A DNA stretch of 64,000 nt from Planctomycetota bacterium (GTDB lineage Bacteria; Planctomycetota; Phycisphaerae; UBA1845; PWPN01). Both the position numbers and the translations under genes were made by a program. Under the pieces are notes generated by a model. The model made no database searches and was not told the origin of the DNA. It saw only the letters and a program-made list of their open reading frames with translations. Of this stretch, positions 54,920-63,509 are shown one piece after another (position 1 is the stretch's first letter; each line of letters begins with the position of its first letter). The stretch is taken from NCBI GenBank assembly GCA_022711465.1, contig JAKLEZ010000003.1, positions 62,001 through 126,000 on the forward strand, in the 5' to 3' direction.

Positions 54920-55069
54920 GAACCAGCCCCGAAAGGCTCCGGCTCCGGTTCGATGCCGGCCCAACTCCGCCTCCACGGTTTCACCAGCTGCGATGCGCGA
55001 ACGTCAACGCAGGTCAGACCGCCGGGACGGACTTTGTGGCGCGCTGCAGCCCGACGCCCGACGCCGACG

Positions 55070-57364
55070 TCACTCCCCGACGGTCACTGTCTTGGTCACG
55101 TAGCGGGTATTGTTCCGCTGGTCGGTGACCCTGAGGGCAATGCGGTGCTCGCCGGGATCCAGGTTCTCGATCGTGAACGAAACCGACTCGTTGGGCGAAT
55201 CGAAGATGTCATCCAGGGCCGCCAGAGGGATCCACTTCTCGCCGCTGTCGACATTGTAGCTGGCCGCAGTGATCGCCGAGAGGGCGTCGGTCAGGGTTGC
55301 GTTGACCGTCACCTTGTTGCGGCCCTCGCCTACGGCCACCCCCAGGGTCATTTCGGGAGCCGTGTTGTCCACGGTGATCGGATCACTGATGCGAGCCTCG
55401 GTGAGCTGGGTGCCCGGAGGATTGGTCGGACGATCGTCGGCCAGCACGCGGAGTTCGTACTTGCCGTCGGGAACGGTCAGCGAATCCCAGACATCAAACG
55501 GGTCCTTCACTTCCTTGGCCTTGCGGATCCACCGCTTGCTGCCCTGCTCACGGTAGAACACCGTGAACTCGAGCGTGTCCTGGTTGGGATCTTCAGCCTT
55601 CCACATGGCCACCCACACATTGTCGGGTTTCGGGGCCGCGTCCTGCTCTCCACCGCCTGCGAACGCGCTGCCGGCCAGGGCCTTCACCTTTGGGGGACCG
55701 GCCGGATCCTTGGCCGCTTCCCGGAGCGGCAGTACCTTCAGCTCGGGAATCCGCGGCGGACGGTTCTCCTCGATTCGCGGGATCTGCAGCCGGCGCAGGG
55801 TCGCCGTCGCCGTGGGCACGCTACTCTCGAACGTCAACCGGTACTGCAGGAAGCGAGCCCCGGTCGAGGAAATCTGCTGGGGCGAGGTTGCGTCCATCTC
55901 CGCAGACCACTCATCCCACTGCTCTGCTTCTTCGCTGTGGACATTCCCACTCCGCGTCGCCACGGTCAACTTGGCGCCCTGCGGGATGGTCGCGTCCCAG
56001 GAGATGCGACCCCACTTGACGATCTGGGCGGCGTCAAGCGGCTTGCTGACCAGCGTGCCCTTGGAGGCGTAGCCATCGGACAGCCGGACCAAGGACGAGG
56101 GATTGGCGGTGCCGATGATCAGTTCGCCCTTGGGTTGACGGAGAATGCAGGTTGCCTGGTTAACCTTGAGCTTGGCCAGGATCAGGGTCTTCTCATCGGC
56201 GGGCGTAATCGAGTAGATCCGTCCTTCGTTGCCGGTGGCCGCGAAGATCGTTCCCTCCGCCTCGGCCATGGCCAGGATCATGACCGGTTCCCGGAACACT
56301 TCGGTCACGAAGCCATCGGTATCGACGCGATAGATGGCATTGCCTTCGCCCTCAGGCCCAGCCGGCCCCGCCGGTCTGCCGACTCGCTTGGCCGCGGCCG
56401 CAGCCGTGGCCGCTTTCCTGGCCTCATCCTCGCTGGCCGCCGGCCTGGAGGTCGGCGTGGAGTCACCCGGCTTGCTGGGTCGACTCTGAGCGGCGGGTCG
56501 ACTCGCCGCCGGCCGCGAAGGCGGGCGGTCCGGCTTGCCGGCGGTGGCCTCGGCGGGCGTGCGCCCCGGGCGCGCGTTCTCGGCCGAGGCCGTAGCGGCA
56601 TAGATGTTGCCCTCCTCGTCGAGCACGATCGAGCTGACCTCCGCTTCTTTGGCGTCATAGAGGACGAAGATGTTGCCGTTGGCCGGATTCGCGCGGAAGA
56701 TCAGCCCCTCCTCATCCGTGCCGCCGTAGAGCATGCCATCCGGACCGATGGCCAGGCAGAGGATGCTCTTGGGCTTGGGCTTGATCTGCGAGAGGACCTT
56801 GCCGCCGGTGCCATCCGCGTTAACAACGAAGAGCTTGGCCTGCGTACCGGTGGCGATGTAGATCTCACCGGCCGAACCGCGGACCATCGACCAGACATAC
56901 TTGGCCTCCGGCGGTTCGTAGAACAACGCAGCCTTGCCGTTGCCGTCGATCGAATACACCTTTGCCTGCTCGCCACCACCGGTCCCGGCCAGCAGTTTGC
57001 CGTCCTTGGCGAACAGCAAGGAGAACACGGTTGGGTGGTCGGGAAGCGTGGCGAACTCAGTGACCTTGTCACCGTCAATGCGATAGATGATCCCCTTCGA
57101 TCCGCTCGCGGCGTAGATCTTGCCGTCGCCGGCACGAGCCAGGGCGTTGATCACCTCGGCCTCGGACCCGGGCGAGTAAAGTATGTCGCTCTTGCGGCCG
57201 AGCAGCACCTCGCCGCCGTTGGTCACAACCAGGTTCTCGAGCTCGCCGGCGGTGAACTCGGCCGGTTGCTCGTGGGTCCATGCCTGGGGCTTGACCGCCA
57301 GAACAGACGAGTTGAACCCCGAGAAACACACCCCCGACACGATCAGGACGAGAGATCGACGCAT
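55070..57364 (-). CDS. Secreted propeller protein with an Ala/Pro/Arg linker and Ig-like C-terminus
   Basis: A 764-residue exported protein with a signal peptide ending SSVLA. Residues to about 260 form beta-propeller-type repeats (KIYAASGSKGIIYRIDGD, KLLAGTGGGEQAKVYSIDG, EIYIATGTQAKLFVVNADG, NIYAATASAENA). A Pro/Ala/Arg/Ser linker interrupts at about 265-345, and the propeller then resumes (GTIFAATGNEGRIYSI). A discoidin-like or jelly-roll segment (about 440-530) and Ig/FN3-like parts (APEMTLGVAVGEGRNKVTVN) close the chain. It is not an enzyme I can name; similar proteins may bind glycans. The gene is convergent with the small conserved gene and lies 150 bp from the S55 peptidase gene. Confidence 0.75.
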   Translation of the reverse strand: MRRSLVLIVSGVCFSGFNSSVLAVKPQAWTHEQPAEFTAGELENLVVTNGGEVLLGRKSDILYSPGSEAEVINALARAGDGKIYAASGSKGIIYRIDGDKVTEFATLPDHPTVFSLLFAKDGKLLAGTGGGEQAKVYSIDGNGKAALFYEPPEAKYVWSMVRGSAGEIYIATGTQAKLFVVNADGTGGKVLSQIKPKPKSILCLAIGPDGMLYGGTDEEGLIFRANPANGNIFVLYDAKEAEVSSIVLDEEGNIYAATASAENARPGRTPAEATAGKPDRPPSRPAASRPAAQSRPSKPGDSTPTSRPAASEDEARKAATAAAAAKRVGRPAGPAGPEGEGNAIYRVDTDGFVTEVFREPVMILAMAEAEGTIFAATGNEGRIYSITPADEKTLILAKLKVNQATCILRQPKGELIIGTANPSSLVRLSDGYASKGTLVSKPLDAAQIVKWGRISWDATIPQGAKLTVATRSGNVHSEEAEQWDEWSAEMDATSPQQISSTGARFLQYRLTFESSVPTATATLRRLQIPRIEENRPPRIPELKVLPLREAAKDPAGPPKVKALAGSAFAGGGEQDAAPKPDNVWVAMWKAEDPNQDTLEFTVFYREQGSKRWIRKAKEVKDPFDVWDSLTVPDGKYELRVLADDRPTNPPGTQLTEARISDPITVDNTAPEMTLGVAVGEGRNKVTVNATLTDALSAITAASYNVDSGEKWIPLAALDDIFDSPNESVSFTIENLDPGEHRIALRVTDQRNNTRYVTKTVTVGE

Positions 57365-57515
57365 ACGAGACTGTCCTCTTCGATAGAACCGGCCTGACGC
57401 GGCTCAACTGAGCCTGATAACAACCGACGCTGCATTCGAGGCTTCACGGCGGAAGGCCGATGCCTCGTCGGCCGTCCACCGGCAAGACGCCGGGGCCACA
57501 CAGTGCACACTTCGC

Positions 57516-59462
57516 TCAATACTCGTTCTTCCGGCCCACGCGGATCCGAAACACCTGCGAGCCCTGAACCTGAAACCCGGCTTCGTGCTGAACGGTCAGC
57601 GCCTCGGTGAAGGGCTGCACGTCGATGCGCCGCGCGTCGGCCACAATCTGCTGGCGAAACGTCGGCAGCTCCGGCATCTCGGTCCGGCCGATGGCCACGC
57701 CGTTGTCCGGCAACGTCAGGTGCATGTAGAAACGGTCATCCTGGAACGTGGCCGTCAGGTTGATCACCTTCAAGGCCTCACTGAGGTTCTCCGCCCGCCA
57801 CAGCTGCGGTTTCTCCGTCCTGAGGGCGGCCAGATGCCCCTGAACGGATCCGACGACGAGCTGATACTCGCCGTTCGGCAGCTCCCGGGGCAATTCGAGG
57901 TCGTAGCTTGACTCCGTGTAGGCCGGCTGCTGGAAGAGATGGAACCAGCGAACCCGAACGGTGACCTTCTCGCCGGGCTTGAAGTTCGTCCGCACCAGCT
58001 GGGCCCGCTCCATTCGGGCGGCCTTGGCTCCCGCCTCGATGTTCACGTCTACCTTGACCTTGGCGACCTTCAGCTGGCCAAAAGAGGTATTGGTCAACGT
58101 CATCACCGGAACGAGGATGTCACTGACCATGCTGGCGGTGCCAACCATGCTGGTGAAGTTGGCGGTCTTGAAGGTGCCCAGGCCCTCAAACTCGACCGCG
58201 ACGCTGTACTTGACCACGTGCTCTTCCGGCAGGCCGCTGTGCGAGAAGATGCTCTCCTCCACGCCGCTGACCAAGGCGCTGGCCGCGTAATCGCGCTCAC
58301 GGACGACGTTGTACTTGAACACCTGCCGGCCACGAACGTCGTTCACCGTGACCTCCAGCGGGGTGGTCTTCGGCATATCGCCGACAACACCGAACACTCC
58401 GCTACTCTCGTCGCCCCAGAGCGTGCCCACGGTTCGGAGGGCGGCGCCGAGCTTGTTCGAGCGAGCGACGGACGGAATCACCGTGTGGATCATGCCGGTT
58501 GCCAGGGGTAGCTCGGTGAAGCCGGTGCTGGACATCGAATGGCCGAAGCCCAGCACCTTGTTGCCAATCACCTCGGTGCAGGTTCCCAGAGCCTCCATCA
58601 TCATGTCACCGGTCATGATCGGGATGCAGAGGGCCGAACCCGGCTCGAGGACAACCTGATCCGCGGACGGCGCGGAAGCCGCGGCGGTACTGGGCCCGCC
58701 GGAGGCCACCAGCGTGAAGCCCATGGGCTCGAACCGCGCGCGCAGCCGGGCGAAGGTCCGCTCGCTGGCTCCGGAGACCATGATCGGCATCAGCAACGGA
58801 CGCAACTGGTCGGAAACGCCCGACGACCGGACCGCGGGGCGGGCATGGGCGCGTATCTCGTCGTTGAAGACGCTGAACCGGGAAGACGCATCAATGGGCT
58901 CGCTGAAGGAACGGGCCATCAACTCGCCGAGTGGAATGCCCCGACCCGACACCGAGGACGCACTGCTGCTCGAGTCCCCCAAGGTGGGAACGATCGGCTT
59001 GGGGCGCTTCTGAGGATCACGTACGCCCGGGATGGGCAGCATCTGGGTAATCGGCTGGATGCCGCAGATAGGATCCTTGTTCATCGACCACCCATAGGCC
59101 ACCGCCCCAATCATCCGGTCGCGGCCGGAGGCGTCCTTGATATAGCAGGGCGAACCACTCATACCCCCGATGATTCCGGTGTGCTCCAGATTCAGGCCCG
59201 AGCAGCGAGCCAGGATCACATCCTGTTTGGCGTAGAAGGCGTTCCGCATGACCGAGATGATCTCGACGTTGAACGTCTCGATCTTCGTACCGGACATGAT
59301 CGTCCGACCATGACCCTTCATACCAGGCTGCAGCTCGTCAGGGGACATATAACGCGTGCCGTCCACCTCTCCGACGAGCATCGACATCCGAGAAGGGGGC
59401 CCCAAGAACAACGCGAGGAAAGCAAGAATCAGGGCAACAGCCCACCGGTCCACACCGCGCAT
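57516..59462 (-). CDS. S55 (SpoIVB-like) serine peptidase family protein
   Basis: A 648-residue protein with an N-terminal hydrophobic segment (about 5-25). The ATG at 59462 has GGAGG seven bases upstream; an upstream in-frame start at 59567 is rejected. The S55 domain shows MKGHGRTIMSGTKIETFNVE with a candidate His, IIGGMSGSPCYI with the catalytic Ser, and MIGAVAYGWSMNKDPICGIQ, the usual order of SpoIVB peptidases. The C-terminal 350 or so residues are beta-rich (SVEFEGLGTFKTANFTS) and unlike Bacillus SpoIVB. In planctomycetes, which do not sporulate, the role is unknown and may be periplasmic signalling or processing. Confidence 0.83.
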   Translation of the reverse strand: MRGVDRWAVALILAFLALFLGPPSRMSMLVGEVDGTRYMSPDELQPGMKGHGRTIMSGTKIETFNVEIISVMRNAFYAKQDVILARCSGLNLEHTGIIGGMSGSPCYIKDASGRDRMIGAVAYGWSMNKDPICGIQPITQMLPIPGVRDPQKRPKPIVPTLGDSSSSASSVSGRGIPLGELMARSFSEPIDASSRFSVFNDEIRAHARPAVRSSGVSDQLRPLLMPIMVSGASERTFARLRARFEPMGFTLVASGGPSTAAASAPSADQVVLEPGSALCIPIMTGDMMMEALGTCTEVIGNKVLGFGHSMSSTGFTELPLATGMIHTVIPSVARSNKLGAALRTVGTLWGDESSGVFGVVGDMPKTTPLEVTVNDVRGRQVFKYNVVRERDYAASALVSGVEESIFSHSGLPEEHVVKYSVAVEFEGLGTFKTANFTSMVGTASMVSDILVPVMTLTNTSFGQLKVAKVKVDVNIEAGAKAARMERAQLVRTNFKPGEKVTVRVRWFHLFQQPAYTESSYDLELPRELPNGEYQLVVGSVQGHLAALRTEKPQLWRAENLSEALKVINLTATFQDDRFYMHLTLPDNGVAIGRTEMPELPTFRQQIVADARRIDVQPFTEALTVQHEAGFQVQGSQVFRIRVGRKNEY

Positions 59463-59590
59463 ATCGATCCTCCCTGGCTGCCGCCCCCGGTGCGGCACTC
59501 TATCTTGTAACCCCTCGGGCTGCAACCGTCGCACCCCTCCATGACCCCTCGCTCCGCCGATAACCACCCGCTTTGCACAGCTTCCTCAAT

Positions 59591-59619
59591 TTGACGTATC
59601 GGCCAGCCGATCTTACGAT
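59591..59619 (+). promoter_or_regulatory. Candidate promoter for rnc and downstream genes
   Basis: TTGACG (59591-59596), a 17-bp spacer and TACGAT (59614-59619) form a good plus-strand promoter in an AT-richer patch. Transcription would begin near 59626, about 130 nt before the chosen rnc start and 32 nt before the alternative ATG at 59658. Confidence 0.5.
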
Positions 59620-59753
59620 ATTGGACAATCGAATCTGCGGTTCGCCGGTCGGCCGTCATGCTCGACCGGCAACCCCCTGGCCTGTCGCGAAGCCCGCACC
59701 CTGTCGCGTGCGGCTTTCGCCACCGGCCTGGCGAAGATGACCAGGTCTTTCGC

Positions 59754-60482
59754 GTGAACGAGCAACAAACCCTGCAAGCGGTGCAGGAGGCGATCGGCTA
59801 TCGCTTCTCCGACCCAAGTCTCCTGCTGATCGCCCTGACCCACGCATCCAGCACCGACTCCCGCGTCAACAGCAACGAGCGTCTGGAATTCCTGGGCGAT
59901 GCGATCTTGGGCGTGGTGGTCTGCACGAATCTCTTCGAGACCTTCCCCGATTACCTCGAGGGCGAATTGACCAAGATCAAATCCGCGGTCGTCTCGCGAC
60001 GAACCTGTGCGCGCGTGGCCCGGGATCTTGACCTCCACCACCACCTGTTCCTCGGCAAAGGCATGAGCGGCCGAGCCCAGTTGCCCGATTCGCTCGCCGC
60101 CGCCGCCCTGGAAGCCGTGATCGCGGCCATCTACCTCGACTGCCGCGATCTGAACCGGGTCCGCCAGTTCATCCTCGACACCACCTCGAAGTACATCCGC
60201 GAGGCCAGCGAATCCGCCCATCAACGAAACTTCAAGTCACAGCTCCAACAATATGCACAGCAGGTACTTGGGGCTACCCCGAACTACGAGTTGTTGGACG
60301 AAAAGGGTCCCGACCACAGCAAGTGCTTCGAGATCAGCGTCGTCATTCGGGGGCACCGCTACGGCAGCGCTTGGGGACCCTCCAAAAAGGAGGCCGAACA
60401 GAAGGCCGCCTACACCGCCCTCCAGGAACTTGCAGCCCTCGATCCCTCTGAGGAATACGAGCCCGAGCTGGAGACGGGATAA
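59754..60482 (+). CDS. rnc: Ribonuclease III
   Basis: A 242-residue RNase III of normal length. The endonuclease domain has the signature NERLEFLGDAILGVVV with the metal-binding Glu and Asp. DSLAAAALEAVIAAIYLD supplies the second acidic pair. The C-terminal double-stranded RNA-binding domain shows PNYELLDEKGPDHSKCFEI and GPSKKEAEQKAAYTALQEL. It cleaves double-stranded RNA in rRNA and mRNA processing. GTG at 59754 (VNEQQTLQAV) is chosen because it gives the usual N-terminus. An ATG at 59658 would add 32 Pro/Arg-rich residues and has no ribosome binding site. Confidence 0.92.
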   Translation: MNEQQTLQAVQEAIGYRFSDPSLLLIALTHASSTDSRVNSNERLEFLGDAILGVVVCTNLFETFPDYLEGELTKIKSAVVSRRTCARVARDLDLHHHLFLGKGMSGRAQLPDSLAAAALEAVIAAIYLDCRDLNRVRQFILDTTSKYIREASESAHQRNFKSQLQQYAQQVLGATPNYELLDEKGPDHSKCFEISVVIRGHRYGSAWGPSKKEAEQKAAYTALQELAALDPSEEYEPELETG

Positions 60483-60512
60483 GCACCTGGACGAGAGGGG
60501 TAACGAGCCCAG

Positions 60513-61238
60513 ATGAAGATTCCCTCACCCATCCACCGCTGGTCCATGACCCCCAAAGCCGCCGTCCGGCTCCAGCAACGACTGGCACAACGGGTCAGGA
60601 TTGAGCCTCTTCTCGCCGACGTCCGCATCGTGGCCGGCGTCGACGTCGCCTTCAGTCCCGATGGCAGGCACGCCTTGGCAGGCGTCGTGCTCTACGATCT
60701 GCGGGCGTCGTGTGTGACCGAGACACAACTCGCTTGGCGCCCGACGAGGTTCCCGTACGTACCCGGCCTGTTGAGCTTTCGCGAGGCCCCAGCCGCCCTG
60801 GCCGCCATTCGCAAACTCCGGCAGGAACCAGACGTTTTTCTCCTCGATGCTCAGGGCATGGCTCATCCCCGTCGGCTCGGCTTGGCCAGCCACCTCGGCC
60901 TACTGCTCGATCGACCGACCATCGGGTGCGCCAAGAGTCGGCTGTGCGGCCAGCACGACGATCCGCCCGCCGCCGCCGGGCGATCCGCGCATCTTCTTGA
61001 CGATCATGAGGTTATCGGCGCCGTCCTGAGGACCCGCCCACACGTCAAACCCCTCTACGTGAGCGCCGGGCATCGCGTCACGCTGGATGACGCGATTCAC
61101 GTCGTGATGGCCTGCGTGACCCGGTTTCGACTTCCCGAGCCAACCCGCCATGCCCACATGCTCGTAACCCGACACCGCACCGACACTCCACCCAGGCTCT
61201 TCCGCCAGCACGACAGCGACCGCCAAGCGGACTCTTGA
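60513..61238 (+). CDS. nfi: Endonuclease V (deoxyinosine repair)
   Basis: A 241-residue endonuclease V. Family motifs are VAGVDVAFSPDG with a metal-binding Asp, PYVPGLLSFREAP with the catalytic Glu, and FLLDAQGMAHPRRLGLASHL with another Asp. VSAGHRVTLDDAIHVVMAC near the end is also typical. The enzyme nicks DNA near deoxyinosine after adenine deamination, in the cytoplasm. It follows rnc by 30 bp and is probably in the same transcript. Confidence 0.93.
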   Translation: MKIPSPIHRWSMTPKAAVRLQQRLAQRVRIEPLLADVRIVAGVDVAFSPDGRHALAGVVLYDLRASCVTETQLAWRPTRFPYVPGLLSFREAPAALAAIRKLRQEPDVFLLDAQGMAHPRRLGLASHLGLLLDRPTIGCAKSRLCGQHDDPPAAAGRSAHLLDDHEVIGAVLRTRPHVKPLYVSAGHRVTLDDAIHVVMACVTRFRLPEPTRHAHMLVTRHRTDTPPRLFRQHDSDRQADS

Positions 61239-61317
61239 CCTTCGGTCAGCTCCGACGACAATCATGAGGCGTGTCCGTAGGGACCGGCCGCAAGACTCCC
61301 CGCCGGGAGGTTCGGAT

Positions 61318-62565
61318 ATGGTCAGGGACCCCTTCGGTCTGGGATATCAATCGGGTCGCATGCCCCGCGTTCTGCTCCACACCTGCGGTGCCATACTCCT
61401 TGTTGCGCCAATGACTTGGGCTCAGCCCGCAGCCCAACCTGCCACCAAGGCCAGCCCCGACGACGTCGTCGTGGTCGAGGCCGAAGGCGAGGGCATGGAC
61501 AAGGAACACGCGACCAGAGCCGCCTTGCGCGCCGCGCTTGAGAGGGGCGGCAAGGTCGAGATCTTCTCTGAAACGAAGGTGGAGAATTTTCAGCTAGTTC
61601 ACGACACCATCCTCAGCCGGGCCCTGGGGCTCGTCACCGACTTCAAGGTCTTGGAGGAGAGGAAGATCGTCGGCGGCACTTGGAAGGTGAAGATCAGGGC
61701 TCAGGTTTCCAGGAGCCTGCTCAGGGAGAACTGGGCCGCCATTCAGAACCTGCTGAACCAGATCGGCCGGCCCAAGATCATGGTGAACATCTTGGAGACG
61801 ATCGATGGTAAGCCTGAGGAGCAAAGCATCCTTGAGACCAAGATAGAGGAGCGGCTGCTCCAGAGCGGTTTTGACCTGGTCGCCCGCACGGCCACCGACG
61901 TCACCAGGCATAGGGAACTGGACGACGCGGTGGCCACGAACAATGTGGCCAGGATGCAGACGTTGGCCAAGGACAACGAGGCACACATCTTCATCGTGGG
62001 CACCGCGAATGCCCACGCGGCCGGCGTCGAGGAGCTGTACGGCGTTAGGATCGCCTTCTACAACTGCGACGTGCAGCTCAAGGCGTACTACACGGACAGC
62101 GCCAGGATCCTGGCCAGCAAGGGCATCCCGGTGACCCGCGGCGGGGCCCAGGGTCACAAAGAGTTCAGCCCCCAGGCCGGCAAGATGGCCCTCAACTTCG
62201 CTGGACAGACGGTGGTCAACGACCTCTATGCCCAGGTCATGGAGCAGTGGGCGACCCAGATCACCGGGGGCGGCGAGTTGATCTTCGAGATCGCGGGAGC
62301 CGACTTCAAGGTCGCCAACGGCCTGAGGAAAGCCCTCGCCGAGCTGAAGGGCGTCAACAGCGTGAACATGAAGCTCACCAAGGGGATTGCTTCGTTCCAC
62401 ATCAACGCCAGGATGTCCGCCCAGGACCTGGCCGAGAGACTCACCGAAGGCGAGTTTGATCGATTGATCGAGATCCTGGACCTCAAGCTCAACCGGATTC
62501 AAGGCAAGGTGAGGGGCGAAGCCACAGGCGGCAGCGAGAACAAGGGCGAAGTCAAGGAACAGTGA
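61318..62565 (+). CDS. Secreted protein with a FlgT-N-like domain
   Basis: A 415-residue exported protein. The ATG at 61318 has GGGAGG seven bases upstream, whereas an in-frame start at 61264 has none. The hydrophobic signal ends near MTWAQ. The next 90 residues resemble the FlgT N-terminal domain: VVVVEAEGEGMDKEHATRAA, then ALGLVTDFKVLEERKIVGGT and WKVKIRAQVSRSLL. The rest is alpha/beta with AHIFIVGTANAHAAGV and a C-terminal pair of strand-helix repeats (ELKGVNSVNMKLTKGIASFH). FlgT acts in Vibrio flagellar motors; here no flagellar gene is nearby and the role is unknown. It lies between nfi and hisA with only 11 bp to hisA. Confidence 0.75.
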   Translation: MVRDPFGLGYQSGRMPRVLLHTCGAILLVAPMTWAQPAAQPATKASPDDVVVVEAEGEGMDKEHATRAALRAALERGGKVEIFSETKVENFQLVHDTILSRALGLVTDFKVLEERKIVGGTWKVKIRAQVSRSLLRENWAAIQNLLNQIGRPKIMVNILETIDGKPEEQSILETKIEERLLQSGFDLVARTATDVTRHRELDDAVATNNVARMQTLAKDNEAHIFIVGTANAHAAGVEELYGVRIAFYNCDVQLKAYYTDSARILASKGIPVTRGGAQGHKEFSPQAGKMALNFAGQTVVNDLYAQVMEQWATQITGGGELIFEIAGADFKVANGLRKALAELKGVNSVNMKLTKGIASFHINARMSAQDLAERLTEGEFDRLIEILDLKLNRIQGKVRGEATGGSENKGEVKEQ

Positions 62566-62576
62566 AGGAGCCGCGA

Positions 62577-63299
62577 ATGGACATCCTGCCGGCCATCGAT
62601 CTGCGGGAAGGCAAATGTGTTCGTCTGCTGCAAGGAGACTACGCCCAGCAGATCGACTATGCCGATGACCCCGTGGCCGTGGCCAAGACCTTCGAGCAAG
62701 CCGGGGCCCGGTGGCTGCATGTCGTCGACCTGGACGGTGCCCGTGAAGGGCGGTTATGCAACCTGCCCGTCATCGAGCGGATGATGCGGGAAACTGCGCT
62801 CAAGTTGGAAGTGGGCGGCGGTCTGCGCGAGGTCGAGGTGATCGAGTCGCTGTTGGCCAGCGGAGCTGCCCGTTGCGTGGTTGGCACCAAGGCCCTGGAG
62901 GACTGGCCCTGGTTCGATGCCCTGGTCCACCGCCCGAGCTGCGCCGGGCACATCGCCCTGGGGCTTGACGCCCGCGAGAACCGCCTGGCGGTGCACGGCT
63001 GGACGAAGGAGCTCCGGGCGACCGCCCTTCAGGTGGCCGAGCGGGTCATGGAGTGGCCGCTGGCGGCGATCATCTACACGGATATCGGCCGCGACGGTAT
63101 GCTCCTCGGCCCGAACATCGAAGCCACCAAGATACTGGCCGGATACTCCAAAATACCTGTCATCGCCTCAGGCGGCGTGACCGACCTGAACGACGTTCGC
63201 CGCCTGGCCAGCCTGCCTCTCCTGGGCATCATCATCGGTCGGGCGATCTACGAGAGGCAGATCAACCTGGCCGAAGCCATCGGCGTCGTACGCGGGTAA
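62577..63299 (+). CDS. hisA: HisA, ProFAR isomerase of histidine biosynthesis
   Basis: A 240-residue TIM-barrel isomerase of normal length that converts ProFAR to PRFAR. The N-terminus MDILPAIDLREGKCVRLLQG carries the catalytic Asp8. The phosphate site LEVGGGLREVEVIESLLASG, the second catalytic Asp in IIYTDIGRDGMLLGPNIE, VIASGGVTDLNDVRRLASL and GIIIGRAIYE complete the family pattern. The ATG at 62577 has AAGGAG seven bases upstream and gives the usual start; an earlier ATG-like start at 62562 is rejected. No other his genes are in the window. Confidence 0.95.
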   Translation: MDILPAIDLREGKCVRLLQGDYAQQIDYADDPVAVAKTFEQAGARWLHVVDLDGAREGRLCNLPVIERMMRETALKLEVGGGLREVEVIESLLASGAARCVVGTKALEDWPWFDALVHRPSCAGHIALGLDARENRLAVHGWTKELRATALQVAERVMEWPLAAIIYTDIGRDGMLLGPNIEATKILAGYSKIPVIASGGVTDLNDVRRLASLPLLGIIIGRAIYERQINLAEAIGVVRG

Positions 63300-63509
63300 G
63301 GGGCCGGCATCGGCCCTCGCCCATCCCGGGCCGATCACCTCCCCTCCCTTCGCCACCCGCCCCCTGCCGGTCCAAGCCGCATCGTCCTTCGCTGCCCGGC
63401 GCAGCGGTGGGCCAGGCGGGAGGCATACCCGGCGGTCATCGATATCGGCGCGAAACCCATGGACCTGGGCCGCGCCCCTCCTTGCCCGCAGCCGCCAAGC
63501 GGCCCCTGC

